Part shown: piece by piece, positions 12,831 through 24,916 of the stretch | Layout: every line of letters starts with the position of its first letter | Numbering within the stretch: position 1 is the first letter of the stretch | NCBI GenBank assembly: GCA_039881145.1 | Contig: JAYKKI010000066.1 | Coordinates: 13,037,501-13,101,500, forward strand | DNA from: Druceiella hillmani | Taxonomy: Eukaryota > Arthropoda > Insecta > Lepidoptera > Hepialidae | Reading direction: 5' to 3' | Length of the DNA: 64,000 nucleotides | The notes under the pieces: model-generated | What the model was told of the DNA's origin: nothing | Database searches by the model: none | Seen by the model: only the letters and a program-made list of their open reading frames with translations | Program-made: the position numbers and the translations under genes

Positions 12831-13309
12831 GAAGGTAACATCATCATTTTAAACATATTACTGTTTATAATTGAAAAATAAAAATATATAAAGGACAAAT
12901 ACCATCTATAAAAACACATTTCTTTTACGATAAAGAAAAAACAAATATTAGAAATATACGTGGAAAATATATCCGTCTATATAAATAGAATGTAATACAA
13001 ATTTTATTAAAAGACAACATGAATACAACTACTCTGATGTTACATCAAGGAAAATAGGAATAAATCAACACTTACAAAATTTTTTAAATAAATCAAAGAC
13101 TAGGAAAACCGTTTACCTATTGTGGATTGCTATCTGTAACAATCGATAATACCAACTTGACATTAATATATAATAGTACATTAATATATAAAATGTAAGA
13201 TTTTACGATCAATAAATGAGAAGGCCATCACTTTTATAAATGCCATAGGTAAATAAATAAGTATACCTGTAGAATAGACGAGTAAATCCAATCATCAATC
13301 AGGGTTATA

Positions 13310-13430
13310 AAATGAAAAGACAAATTGCCTTATGTTAGGCCAAGTAATTAACATTAAACAGACTACATTGTCGAAGAGCATTTACATTTTCTGTTAGAAT
13401 TAGATAGAGAAATATTCAGTTTGTTTAGAA
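13310..13430 (+). promoter_or_regulatory. Conserved block upstream of GR copy B
   Basis: gacaaattgccttatgttag, then aagtaattaacattaaac, then attgtcgaagagcatttac lie just before the start codon. The copy C block (23190-23260) is nearly identical, and the copy A and D blocks are recognisable. It is the likely basal promoter and 5' UTR, inferred from position and sharing. Confidence 0.45.
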
Positions 13431-14134
13431 ATGGCGTGCTGTAGTTTAGAAGAATCAATTAATTTTTTAATTGTATTGCAGTCAATTCTAGGAGTCAACC
13501 AATTTTTTTATAAATTTGAGAATCGAACTACATTAATTAAAATTATTTTAAAGAAAATTTACAGTTTGACATTCATTTTTCTCTTTATTTTGGTTGCCAT
13601 TTGGTTTCACTATGTCTCTCTCTACTCTGAAATAAATATAATTCAATGCCTTTTTCAAATAACTATTCTCATTAATTCCATATTTGTTTCATCTATTGAC
13701 ATATTTTGGCAAAGGAATTTCTTTGCTGAGTGTTTACAAAAATTTGATGATATTTCTGTTTATTACAGCATTTTGTTTAGAACAAAATGCTTTAAAAAAT
13801 TAAAAATCATGACATTATTGGGCATATTCATTGTACTTGCAAGCCACTTGATCTTTTTCATTGTTAGCAATGTTGAAAACTGGAGTTGGTTCCACATAAT
13901 TATGTATTTTGGTGAATTTATCAATAAATTGGAACTGCTACTGATGTGTTTACTTATGAATACCATTAATGAAATGTTAATAGAGATAAACAATTACCTG
14001 AACCTCATCGAGAAATATTCCCTAATAACACAGGCTGCATATCAGACTTAGCCAGAGTGATAATCTGGAATAGATTGCATGGGAATAGCCATTTTGATAT
14101 TTCAGGAAATCCTATGCACATATCGATGTTACCA

Positions 14135-14193
14135 AATGTATTAACTATAGTTAATGATATAAGCAATGTATTAACTATAGTTAATGATATAAA
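14135..14193 (+). repeat. 30-bp tandem duplication in GR copy B exon 1
   Basis: The unit aatgtattaactatagttaa...(30 bases) is repeated once directly, 14135-14164 and 14165-14193. Copies A, C and D have one unit, so the duplication is specific to B. It ends at the junction where exons 2-3 were lost. Confidence 0.9.
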
Positions 14194-14264
14194 CATCTCT
14201 TATTATCCTGATTTACTTGTGTTACTTCAACTTGAATGGGTAACTTTACAAAATGTGATAAATA

Positions 14265-14400
14265 TTTGTTGTAATACAACGAAACCTAGGTCGTGGTAAA
14301 GAACTTAAAGAAAGTAGAAATAATACTACATCACGTAGTTTCATTTAATTGTGAATAATATATTTCTACAAAATTAACGCCAAATATATTCAATAAATAT
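14265..14400 (+). mobile_element. Fold-back/MITE-like repeat, copy 1
   Basis: gttgtaatacaacgaaacct, then aggtcgtggtaaagaac, then aataatactacatcacgtag, then aaattaacgccaaatatatt. The same order, whole or in part, occurs at 31304-31480, 49320-49535 and 50115-50215. Copy 3 shows the complete form: matching inverted ends around a central core. No coding capacity. Confidence 0.75.
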
Positions 14401-15840
14401 TTGCATTACTTATCTTTTATTTTACCTACTTTTCCGATCAGGCTGAATTAGATCACATAAGAAACGAAGTCACTTGATAAACGTACAACAGAATTTAACA
14501 CAATTTTAATATGGAATATGGTAATTTGGAATATGAGAATTTCATTATCTATAATCTACAATTAGATATGTATAAACTTTATCTACTTTAATCAATGTAT
14601 CATTAGTTTATGATAACATAGTGGCAACTGAATGTATTCCAGTCAGTGCTAAAATAATATTGATTTTTCAATTACTCAATGAAAATCAAAAGAACTGAAA
14701 CAGAATAGCAATTACAGCAAAGCATGGTCAATGTCCTCGTAAATGAAGAACTAAATATTTTGCAATTTGAACTAATTTACAGTTTCACTATAAACAATTA
14801 CAAGTTAGTTTAAGCAGTGAGGAGCTTAAGGCTTTTTCAACCCGCATTAAAATTAAATCAAGCATGTAGGGAAAATCAATATGTAAAATGAATAATGTTG
14901 TTGATGAATTAATAAGTATCAATTGTATTTATCATCATGTAATAATTAAATGAACAAGCTGTTCTGGCTTTATTACCCTTTTATGAACAGATGTAATAAT
15001 CAAGTACTCAAATTCACTGCAGTGGAAGCAAGTGAACTGTAAGGTGTTTGGTAGGTACTATATACTGTCATGTATTTTATACGTCGATGTGCCAACATTT
15101 ATACGTCGATGTGCTAACTACTAATGACTATGTGACAAACGCAGTTTTAAATATATAATATTTGTGGCAAGGTTTTAATATATAATATTTGTGGTAGTAC
15201 ACAATATTTAAGCAAATGATATCTTAGACAAGTCAGGAGGATAATCAACAATGTTAAATAACGTATATAAAAATCGATGTTTTAAAACAAGACGCAAGAC
15301 TTCTTTAGAAACATTTCAAATTCTGCATATTTGATTGCTTTTAAGTCATCCAACTCCTGTTTATCATGAATTTTTCAGAAAAAATATTACGGGTTTTTCT
15401 AAAATGTGACAAATACGGCTAAGCCAAACATATTGAGTTCGACGTATATAAAGTAAAAGTTCAATGTAATAAGTAACAATAGCAAATAATCTCACAAGAC
15501 CTTGGTCTAATTGTCCTTGAACAAGATGAAGTAGATAAAATTCTATGCACACAGAAGATATATTCTTATAACCACTTCCTTAGTGGTATTAAAAGTTGTA
15601 TTCTATTTGTTGCTATGGAAACCTACATTGAGAATTTGCAATAATTTCCTATTGGTCAGAATATTTTGGTTACTTTTAATATTCTATATCTGACGTATTC
15701 ATATTCTATATTTATTTGGCCAACTAAGAAGTTGGCTTGATTTATTTCACTTTTCAAGAATTTTTTTCTCTGTGATTGCTTAACTAATCAAAACATGAGT
15801 ATCATATCAAAACTCTCCTAAAGAGATGATTTGTATTGTT
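14401..15840 (+). other. Intron remnant of GR copy B, no gene
   Basis: 14420-14640 matches the copy C intron (24690-24915), and parts match the copy A intron in inverted order. Two short local duplications occur at 15080-15115 (tacgtcgatgtgc, twice) and 15150-15190 (aatatataatatttgtgg, twice). No coding sequence was recognised. Confidence 0.6.
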
Positions 15841-16164
15841 TTTTCTCCAATATGAGGTTTTATGCATCTCTTACCCAATTACACTTCATAAGTTTTAATT
15901 TGTTAGTTAATAAAATAAAATCACGTTTATAACCAGAAGTACATTTTATAAAAATATTTGAATCTTGAATTCTTTAATAGGATGCAACTAGAATTCAAAG
16001 TCATAGTTTTGACATAATTTAGGGACAATGAAATAAAGAGAGATTTTTTTATTTTCTTCCACATAAGCAAATGACTGTTATAACAACAGCCATTTGCATC
16101 AAGATGATCACTACTGATGACATGTGAGAGTATTAAATTGGTTATAGTGGTTTTTAGAGCAGAA

Positions 16165-17460
16165 CCGACTAATGGTTTTAGGGTTTTATTATAAGGAAAC
16201 AAATCATTAGAAATAAAGATTAGACAACTAGTCTGAATGAAGCACAATATTATTGTAAGAAACTTCATGAATTTTCCTTGTAAATGTAAGAGAACAACTG
16301 CATTTTTTATAGCATCAGGGTTGTTATTCCAAAGAAACTACAACCTAAGATCTCAGAAGAGCTATGTACGGGCATAGTTAAGATGAAAGCATTTGCCAGA
16401 AGCTACATATGGTGGAAGAATATTGACCTCAATATTGAACATATGGTAAAACAATGCCAAATGTGCTTTTTTCTGCGAAAATCTGTGAAAGTACTAGTAC
16501 AAAGCTAAGGGAATACACAAAATAGACATGAAGCCGGATTCTCATCGATTTTGCCAGACCACCAGATAAATGCAAAAATGTTTGACAGAAAATGGAATCA
16601 AAGCAAAGTTACAGCTCCTTTTCACCCATCAATTAATAGTCAAGTGGAAAGATATATGTAAACATTGGAAAATAAGCTAAAAGCAATGGCTTATGAGAAA
16701 GAACTGCTACAAGACAAAGTATATAAATTCCTGGTGGTGTACAGGAAAACAATTAATAGCACCACGGGATTGAGCCCAGCAGAGATGATGTTCAAAAGAT
16801 TATGTAGAACAAGGATTGACTTAGTAAAAAGGGAACAGATATAGGAAAAAACGACAGAATAAACAAAGAATTCAAAAGCAGATATAGAGGATAGATTAGA
16901 ATATAAGACAGCAATAAATGGAAATTTGAAAGTATTAGAGAGGAGAAGAAAATTACATTACGGGGGGAAGTGGATGGAAAATTTCATCAAAGGCATGCTG
17001 ACCTAATCACAAAGTCACCTATATATCTGGGCTACGACATCTGCAAAAGAAAGCCATACCAACACAAAGCCATTCTGTAAGAGAATCGACAGAGTCACCT
17101 AGTTCTGTAAGGATAAATGTTACACTGCCAGCATCAGGCTGTACAAAATGCGATCTACTGAAAGCATAACCGAATGTAAGGAATACCTATAGAAACCTAT
17201 AGTACTTAGGGATAGTAGTAGAACCACTTGCAGAGTTTGTGCCGCGTTGCAATGGGAGAATTAGGTCAAAACTGAACACCACAACCAAACATACCTGTAA
17301 CAAAGAGAATAATAACGAGGGAGAGAGTGTTAGACAACTAGTCAGAATGTAGCACTGTCAATGCTAGTGACTTTTACATTAGATTGAATTGACATTTTAT
17401 ACAATAGCGAGTATAAGCAATAAACCATACGTTAATTACGGGAGTCTTTTTAATTCAAAG
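16165..17460 (+). mobile_element. Ty3/gypsy LTR-retrotransposon remnant (integrase)
   Basis: From about 16345 a frame reads KISEELCTGIVKMKAFARSY, then IWWKNIDLNIEH and KQCQMC: the HHCC zinc-binding start of a gypsy integrase. Farther on (16627-16850) come HPSINSQVERYM, a stop, then LENKLKAM, VVYRKTINSTTGLSPAEMMF, the end of the integrase core. The phrase 'tagacaactagtc.gaatg' occurs at about 16224 and 17331, suggesting LTR remnants at both ends. The insertion lies in the GR copy B intron and is absent from the equivalent copy A intron, so it postdates that duplication. Many stops; inactive. Confidence 0.75.
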
Positions 17461-17870
17461 CACATGCACATTAATAACAAATATTAAAAGATATTTCAAA
17501 TTCTTTTTTTTATTTGCTAATTACCCACCTTTGATAGCTTACGTAAATCACAGTCAAGATGAAAGAATGCATTCTTCATATATCTTATTCATTTGTGCAA
17601 ACTGTTGTGTAGACAAAGCATTGACTTTTAGAGAATCCAAAAGTTAATTTTTATAAATTGTCCTGTTAAGTCCACATATCATTACAGTATGTGTAGTTAA
17701 GTCAGCATTGTATATGGAATAGTAAAATTTAAAAATTTTTGACTTGATTTGCATTTTTGTGCACTGTTCTGCTCCTGATTATGTTTATATAGTTTTATAC
17801 TGATTGCACATCTGTTCAAACTGAAGAATTATGCTAGGTACTAACAATGGTTTCATTGAAATTGACCTAA

Positions 17871-17907
17871 CCATGACTCAAATTTATCGTATAAATTTGA
17901 GTCATGG
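17871..17907. repeat. Perfect 17-bp-arm hairpin, present in B but not A
   Basis: ccatgactcaaatttat (17871-17887) and ataaatttgagtcatgg (17891-17907) are exact reverse complements with a 3-base loop. The homologous copy A intron (2140-2170, minus) keeps the first arm with small changes but has unrelated sequence in place of the second. Confidence 0.95.
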
Positions 17908-18659
17908 CAAATACACAAAACTTGTAAATTTATATGTCCATAACATGCGTGCAAATTATTTACATCATATCTTTTATATGAAATAAGCATAAATTAGTTA
18001 TCTATCTTATTACTATTGTTTAAGGTCCATCAGTCGATAATGAATTGGAAAAACTTGAAGAAATTGTACTTCAGAGCAATGGCGGAACTTTCTCAGTGTG
18101 TCAGCTCTTCGACCTACGAATATCGTTATTGCCTAGTTTTTTCAACCTTGCTATTACATATATTGTTGTAGTTGTTCAATTAGCAAGTTTGCATTCTAGT
18201 AAATAAGTCACACTTCTGCAACTATAGATGTGAATCTTTGATTTATTGTTTTGAAAACATTTCATTTATTTAATTTTATTCTATTTTAAATTTATTTTTA
18301 ATATAAATATATTTGGTTCTAACTAACATTCTTGTATTTGCTCCACAGGAAAGTTTCATAACAAGGAAATATATTGAGTAGAACCTGTTGCATTTATGTA
18401 TTTGAACTTTTTCTATGATTATTTATGATTTAATCTTCCTTTCTTTTACAACAGGTGTTTATAATTTATTTTATCAACTAACGAAAACAACAATAATTTC
18501 ATATTTATATATTATTTAAGTTATAAATTGTGTTTACATATTAGTGATATTTAAAGATAGTTTCTCTCTCTGGATCTTATTTAGTATAGTCTCTAAAGCT
18601 GCAAAGAAGTCTCTATAAATTACTCTGATAAAGTAGTAAATATGTATTTTACATAGTTT

Positions 18660-19450
18660 ATGATCCATTAGTGTAATTCATTCATCAGTCTTCAGTCCCC
18701 CTCACCTTAATCTATGTTTTGGCATGCCCAATGTCCGATCCAATTTCAAATTTACCCTGTCTTCCAATCTTCTCCACTATTTCACTTTCCCCCTCACAAA
18801 TTGAATGAAGATCACATTTATATTGTCGGTGACATTGGACTATTTATCATCCAAGCCCAAAGAAAAGAACTTCAACATAATTCGCAATTTTCATCCCATG
18901 CAATCAGATTTGGTTCTGTTTCAAAAACTATTAAAGATGATGGCATAAAGCAAACAGGGTCAGACAAATTGAAGAAACAAAATTTCAGTCAAATTCTCAT
19001 CTCTGAACTACTAACCGTTTTGTCACCCACACTGCTTAAGGTATGAAGTAAATCGTTCATCCCCCATATTCAGAACATCAAAATACATGAATATGCAATT
19101 AAACGTTATTAAATGTTGCTTAAATTTTTTAAAAATTAATCTTTGGTCCTCATTACTCTCCGTAAGAGATGATGGTCTACATCTTTGATGGCCAAATTCA
19201 CTCTCCATGCATTTTTGTGGCATATTTCTTCCTACCAGTCACCAAACATAATTTAGACATATGGTGAGAAGTACCCGTCTTCTGAGCGTTCCTTCCAATG
19301 TAGGAAAGATGATCTCAGTTGAAAGTTCCCCGCTGTGTTTTATCAAGACAAAGTATTTCCCTTGGAAATTGTAAATCTATATAAAGTCAAAGAAAAAATA
19401 AAATTTTAAATAAAAATATATACTCTGCGTTTTCTCTAAGGAAGTGATAT
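18660..19450 (-). repeat. Duplicated block X, copy 1 (unidentified, possibly decayed gene)
   Basis: About 0.8 kb shared with 26461-26990 (minus) and 38330-39165 (plus). In the two complete loci (B and D) the block lies about 400 bases past GR exon 4 and points toward it. In the minus-strand reading short stretches such as ICHKNAW and NLAIKDVDHHLLRRVMR recur in two copies but are broken by stops. I do not recognise the family. It could be the 3' part of a neighbouring gene co-duplicated with the GR, or an unknown repeat. Confidence 0.55.
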
Positions 19451-19483
19451 GCCTCATTTACAGCCCAATTTTTTTTTTTTTCG

Positions 19484-19585
19484 GTATTACTATAGATAGT
19501 ACACTAAAATGGAATGGTACGGATAGTACACTAAAATGGAACAGTTTTTTTCGGTATTACTATAGATAGTACACTAAAATGGGTA
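19484..19585. repeat. Local duplication around a 'cggtattactatagatagta' unit
   Basis: The unit tcggtattactatagatagt ... acactaaaatgg occurs at about 19490 and 19550, with a third partial copy (ggatagtacactaaaatgg) between. This is short-range duplication with no coding content. Confidence 0.8.
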
Positions 19586-21174
19586 GCTCGCATTTCAGAA
19601 ATGGCAGGGAATCTTAAGTTCACGGGAAACCTACTGGAAAAACAAAAACCACCTTAATGCAAAATAATGTCAAATTATGTATGTAATTGTAAATTTTTTC
19701 AATCTTTCAAGGCAACATTGCTTCTATCATCCACATTAATAACACTCAAACAATTATTTTATACCTACTGCGCAATTTCTTGTAAATTATGAATTTAATA
19801 CTTGAATATTATTTATAACCTACACATTTAGTGACAGTCATAATGACACATTTTTCATTAGTTTTAATGTATGCTTTTACAAAATCAGCCTCGTCATTTA
19901 GTAAAACTTGTCAATTGTTGCCAACCCCCAATATTAATGGGAGACGTTAATCAAAATGATATTTTAATGTTGATGATAAACTTCCATTATTCCTTCTAAT
20001 GCAATATTGTAATATATAAATATACGGCCTTGTGCAAAAGTATTATTCATTTGTTTTTGTTTAAATAATTCTCTTTTATAAACAAGTCTTTTTTTGTGCG
20101 GCCATTTGTAGATTTAGAGCATAGTATTGATGAGTTATTTGCATTGACTTCGCTTATAACATATCATTCTCTTTGTAGCACATTTAAAAGTAACTGTTTC
20201 AATTTCCTTTAATTACACTAGCATATATACATTAATAATAGCATATCTAATCTTGTTAAAATGTAAATTCATGTCACTATAGGTATAAAAAGTAGACAGG
20301 CCCAAAGCACTTTCTAGCACTTCTGTATACCTTATGCTATTCATCCAATAGTCAAAAGGAGACATGCTCTCAACCTTGCTGGCAGCCATGCAACTTCAAG
20401 CCAAATACAATCTCTGTCATGTCTCTGCCTAGGTACCGTGCACTCTGAGTTATATTAGTATCGTGCAACTATTTTTAGTCTTACATATGTGGCCACAGGA
20501 GTTTTAAAGACACAAAATGCACAGTAAGTGGTCACTCTCTGTTATACATTTTTAAGATATTGTACGAAATGGTGTACACCTTGTTAAGAAAAGTGTTCGA
20601 AGTATTAAGGAAATTATTATTTATTTATTACTTATGTTAAGCTCATGATCGACGATCGATTTAGTATGCGGTTTTGTGAACGAGGATCACGCTCGCAACT
20701 TTATTCGACTGTGAATCAGCCTGAGTATGCAAACTTTAAGTTTAATAAACTTACTCGCGAATATTTGACATGCCTGAATTTTTACTAGACGAGCCAAGTG
20801 ATTTCAAGTAACTATGACTGTCGATCAATCATGCAAGCCACGTGCCGTCATTTTAAAAACTCGTGACATGCGATTGTTTGTTTAGTTACTTTTTTTCTAC
20901 CTATGTTTAATAATTCTCTGTTCTGAACTCAATTCCCTACTTTTTAGATTCAGGTGTGATGTAAACAAACAATAATGGCCGATTTTTGGACGTCCCCAAA
21001 GATTTTGTTTGTGAATTCATTGAATGCCATAGGCAAAATGATTACTTATTTTGGAAGAATACATTATCGATACAAGCAATGAGCATTCGAACAGCATGAT
21101 TTCAACTTCATTTCTATTGACTATTGACAAAATTTTCTCTTATGTTATTATTGAACACTTTCAGTAATTTCTTC
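19586..21174. other. Intergenic, nothing recognised
   Basis: No element was identified. 20640-20860 is less AT-rich than its surroundings (cgacgatcgat, cgaggatcacgctcgc) but contains no open frame or motif that I can name. Confidence 0.5.
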
Positions 21175-22350
21175 CTCTTGCAATGCCTTCTCTTAACTAA
21201 TGTTGGCAATCATTATGGCTATTTGGACTCTGGATACAGCTGCCTATAAAAGCAAATGGGTATTTTATTGTACCACAGGCATAGGTCCTTCAGCCGGAAT
21301 CTTCTCCTCCTACCAGGCCTGCTCTTGCTCATTATCTAGGCTTAAATAATGTTCATTGCAAGTGAAGTAGTTATGTATGATATGTCCTAGGTTTTGGAAC
21401 TTGTGTTGTTTTTATGCTTTTTAACATATCCTATGTTTTTATTCAAAACCCATGAGATTTGTGACATTCTGCAGTATACCCACATCTCAAAGACCTAAAT
21501 TCTCTAGCTTGTTGCTTCAGTGAATACCCACGTTTCAGCTACATATGAGACTGAAAGTATCTAGCGAAGGGCCATACATATTTGCAGGGTCAGGCTAAAC
21601 TTGCAATCACAAAAGATATTTCTAATCTTGGAGAAAGCTTTTCAGGCTCACCCAATTCTGCATTGGATTTCAAAATTGTAGTTATCTTTATCGTCAATCA
21701 TTATCCCAAAATACATGTGACAGTTGATATATTTTAGAACAGTTCCATTTATAATGATGGGATATTATATGAATGAATTCACTTTTTAATTTTATTGTGG
21801 AAAGGAAAGATGATAATTTGTAGTGCAAAACATGTTAGGAAAGTTTGGGTTTAAGTAAATCTTTCTAGACTCAAAATACAAATTAAAGCTTCTGTTAATT
21901 GCCTAATATATGTCTCTTAAAAATATTACAAAGAACAGGGTTGATAAAATACCATATCAAATGCAAAACCATACATTTATATCATTACTTTTGTTCAATA
22001 ATTATACACAAATACAATTTTAGATTATTAAGAAATGTTAATAAGCTGCATAACTTAATGTTTAATTGTATAAACACTTGTTCCCATTATTGATATTATA
22101 ACACCTACCACATCCAATATTTCTATGTTAACCTGTCTGCTATTCTGCTAATGAAAAATGCCGTACAGTCTTCCTTTACTAAGAACCTTCCTTAATCAGC
22201 CCAAATACTTTAGACGTATATTTATACTGGTCTTTCCTCTTTATTGCTCTCTGGACAATTCATATCTTTTTGATACCCTGCGGTCTGGATTTGACGTTGA
22301 TTCGGTAAGGCTGTACCGGTAATAACTGTTAAAAATGTGCCAAATTATTT
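21175..22350 (-). mobile_element. Non-LTR retrotransposon fragment (family b)
   Basis: 21180-21265 matches 8100-8180 closely, and the minus-strand reading near 21500-21560 corresponds to the LLYGAKTW region of the other fragments. 22190-22340 (antisense phrase 'ttgataccctgcggtctgg') looks like more of the same decayed ORF. A frame at 21899-22093 is not conserved. The element is broken throughout. Confidence 0.6.
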
Positions 22351-22699
22351 AGAGCGAAATTATTAGAACAAGGCTATTAACTGATAAAAATTTTACCTTT
22401 GTCCTACCAATATACAAATGTTTTTTCCCCATTGCTATTTTTTATTTTTGTCGACACGGCAGCAACCCTATTAAAACTATTTGAATTATTCATACCGATT
22501 ACCACTTCAAGGTAACATGTTAACAGAAACAACTCTACTAGTTAATAATTATAATTGTTCCTACAGTGCTTGTTTGCTGAATACCCTAATAAGTCTTTAA
22601 TGGCTCATGATATCATTTTTTCTCAAGCAAAATATTTTACTTTGGTAATTGATCATCAATTAATTTGGCATTCTCAAATAACTGATGAAATACTACAAA

Positions 22700-23299
22700 A
22701 CTCCTCCAATTAAAATCAAGGTCAAGTTTGTCAAATTCCATAAAATATTCACCACAGAACATAACTCTTTGCTATATCTTTTCCCATCTACTAGAATATG
22801 GAATGAGTTCCTTCAAAAGTACATACTCCGACCACAGAATCTATACTTACAAGTTTTTTTAAATTTAATTTTTTTAAAAATATATCTACGAATATTACTT
22901 TGATGTTATCTCAAGTAAAATAGGAATAGTAATGCTAACAGATTTTTCAAATAAATGAACCACCAGAAAAATAATTTGTGGATTGTTATTTATAACAATG
23001 GATAATACCAACTTGGCATTGATATGTAATATTTGAATTAAAGTACAATAAAAGCACCAGAAAGAAATGTAAGGTTTCAAGATCAATAAATTAGAAGGCC
23101 ATCATATTTATAAACGACAGAAAAATAAATAAGCATACCTGATAGATGAGTAAATCAAATAATCAATCATGGTTATATTATGGGAAGACAAATTGCCTTA
23201 TATTAGGCCAAGTAATTAACATTAAATAGACTACATTGTCGAAGAGCATTTACATATTTTGTTAGAATTGGGTAGTAGAAATATTCAGTTTGTTTAAAA
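22700..23299 (+). promoter_or_regulatory. Upstream region of GR copy C with conserved block
   Basis: The last 130 bases repeat the GR upstream block (gacaaattgccttatattag, then attgtcgaagagcattta). Farther upstream, 22880-23160 aligns with the flanks of copies B (13030-13300) and D (41400-41640), including 'gataataccaacttggcatt'. Likely promoter region plus duplicated flank. No separate gene. Confidence 0.45.
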
Positions 23300-24619
23300 A
23301 TGGCATATCATTGTGTAGAGGAATCAATCCACATTTTAATTGTGTTACAATCAATTCTAGGAGTCAACAGATTTTTATATAAATTGGAAAATCGAACTAC
23401 ATTATTTAAAATTATTTTAAAGAAAATTTACAGTTTGACATTAATTTTTCTCATTATTTTGGCTGCCGTAACAGGCAGTTGGATCCACTATATCTCTCTC
23501 TACGCTGAAATAAAGATAACTCGGTGTCTTTTTCAGATATCTATTCTTATTAATTTCATATTAATCTTATCTATTGATATATTTTGGCAAAAAAATTTCT
23601 TTGCTGAGAGTTTGCAAAAGTTCGATGATATTTCTGTTTATTTCAGCATTTTGTTTAGAACAAAATGCTTTAAAAAATTAAAAATCATGACATTATTGGT
23701 CATATTCATTGTACTTGTAAGCCACTTGATCTTTCTCATAATTGGTAATGTTGAAAATTGGAGTTGGGTCCGCATAATTACATATCTCGGTGAATTTATC
23801 AATAAATTGGAACTGCTATTAATGTGTTTACTTACAAATACCATTATTGAAATGTTAAAAGAAGTAAACGATTATCTAAACCGTATGAATCGAGAAATAT
23901 TTCCTAATAACACAAACCGCATACCAGAATTAGCCCGAGTGATAGTCTGCAATAGATTGAATGATAATAGCCATTTTGATGTTTCTGGAAATCCTATGCA
24001 CATATTGGTGTTACCAAATGTATTAACTATAGTAAATGATATATGCAATGCGCTAAATAAAATGTTTAATTTACAGGTAATATTGTAAGAAATTAAAATA
24101 AATTGGATAATCAAGAATTTTTTTCATTTTAATCATTCAATTTTTATTTCAGGTACTTCAGACTGTAGTTACAGCTTTTCTTTCATCCATTGCTGGTATT
24201 CAACTCATATTCGACTTGTATATACATGACGTAAGTGAGAATAATATTATATAAATCATTCTAATTTTTAATATTGTATAAAATAGTAATTGACATTGGT
24301 TTTTTGGTAATTTTAATGACTGTTATTTATAAAACGTTATTTATTAAAAAGGGTTTATAAAAAAAATATTGTTACTAATTAAATGTCTTTTCAGATACTA
24401 GGTTTAAAAGAAATAATTATCAACTTGATATCGCAGACAATTCACATGGCTGTCCTTGTGACTGTCTGTGCCTTCAGTGAGATGTTGGTTACAAAATTTC
24501 ATCAATTGAGAATAAACATCACAAAATTGAGACTTTCACCTCATATGTGTAAGCATCTGTTCAATAAATTTGTGGTAATTTTTTATTACAGAAATTCATT
24601 ACTTATTGTACTAATGTAA
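23300..24619 (+). pseudogene. Gustatory receptor, copy C (splice-broken, exon 4 missing)
   Basis: Exons 23300-24076, 24153-24230 and 24395-24563 have exactly the lengths of copy A (777, 78, 169) with no frameshift or stop, and introns 1 and 2 have good GT/AG sites. At the end of exon 3, where A has CTGTTCA|GTAAGT, C has CTGTTCA|ATAAAT, so the 5' splice site is lost. Reading on gives 18 further residues (NKFVVIFYYRNSLLIVLM) and a stop at 24617-24619, 359 aa in all. No exon 4 with the TYhhhhhQ helix was found downstream; the homologous intron stops at about 24915, where a LINE begins, and block X follows the LINE. Probably a recent pseudogene; a truncated product is possible. Confidence 0.85.
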
Positions 24620-24916
24620 ATATCTCTTATTATCCTAATTTAAATGTAATCAATATCTTCAATACTTATCTTTTAATATCTTCATTACTTATCTTTTACT
24701 TTACCTGTTTTTTTTATAACAATTGAATTAGACAACCTAAGAAACAAAGTCACTTGATAAACGTACAACAGAATTTAATACAATTTTATTACGGAATATG
24801 GAAATTGGGAATATGGAATTTTCATAAGCTATAGTCTACAATTAAATATATATAGAATTTATGTACATTAATCTATGTATAATCAGTTTAGTTTAACACA
24901 GTGACAACTAAATGTA

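Larger units (their letters stand above)
13431..18206 (+). pseudogene. Gustatory receptor, copy B (pseudogene, exons 2-3 deleted)
   Basis: Paralogue of GR copy A. Exon 1 starts at 13431 (MACCSLEESINF) and is open to about 14003, where a 4-base loss relative to copy C (aaccgtatgaatcgag against aacctcatcgag) shifts the frame and produces a stop at 14049-14051. The right frame resumes downstream (HFDISGNPMHISMLPNVLTI). A 30-bp tandem duplication at 14135-14193 follows, and then the sequence jumps into intron 3: the end of exon 1, intron 1, exon 2, intron 2 and exon 3 are missing. Exon 4 (18025-18206, 182 nt) is still open and ends in TYIVVVVQLASLHSSK. A gypsy fragment and a fold-back repeat sit in the remaining intron. 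It cannot encode a working channel. Confidence 0.88.

Noticed and set aside
15927..16268. 113-aa minus-strand frame starting with a signal-peptide-like sequence
   Set aside because: It spans the boundary between intron sequence shared with GR copy A and a retroelement LTR remnant; the copy A equivalent is not open, so it is a chance frame.
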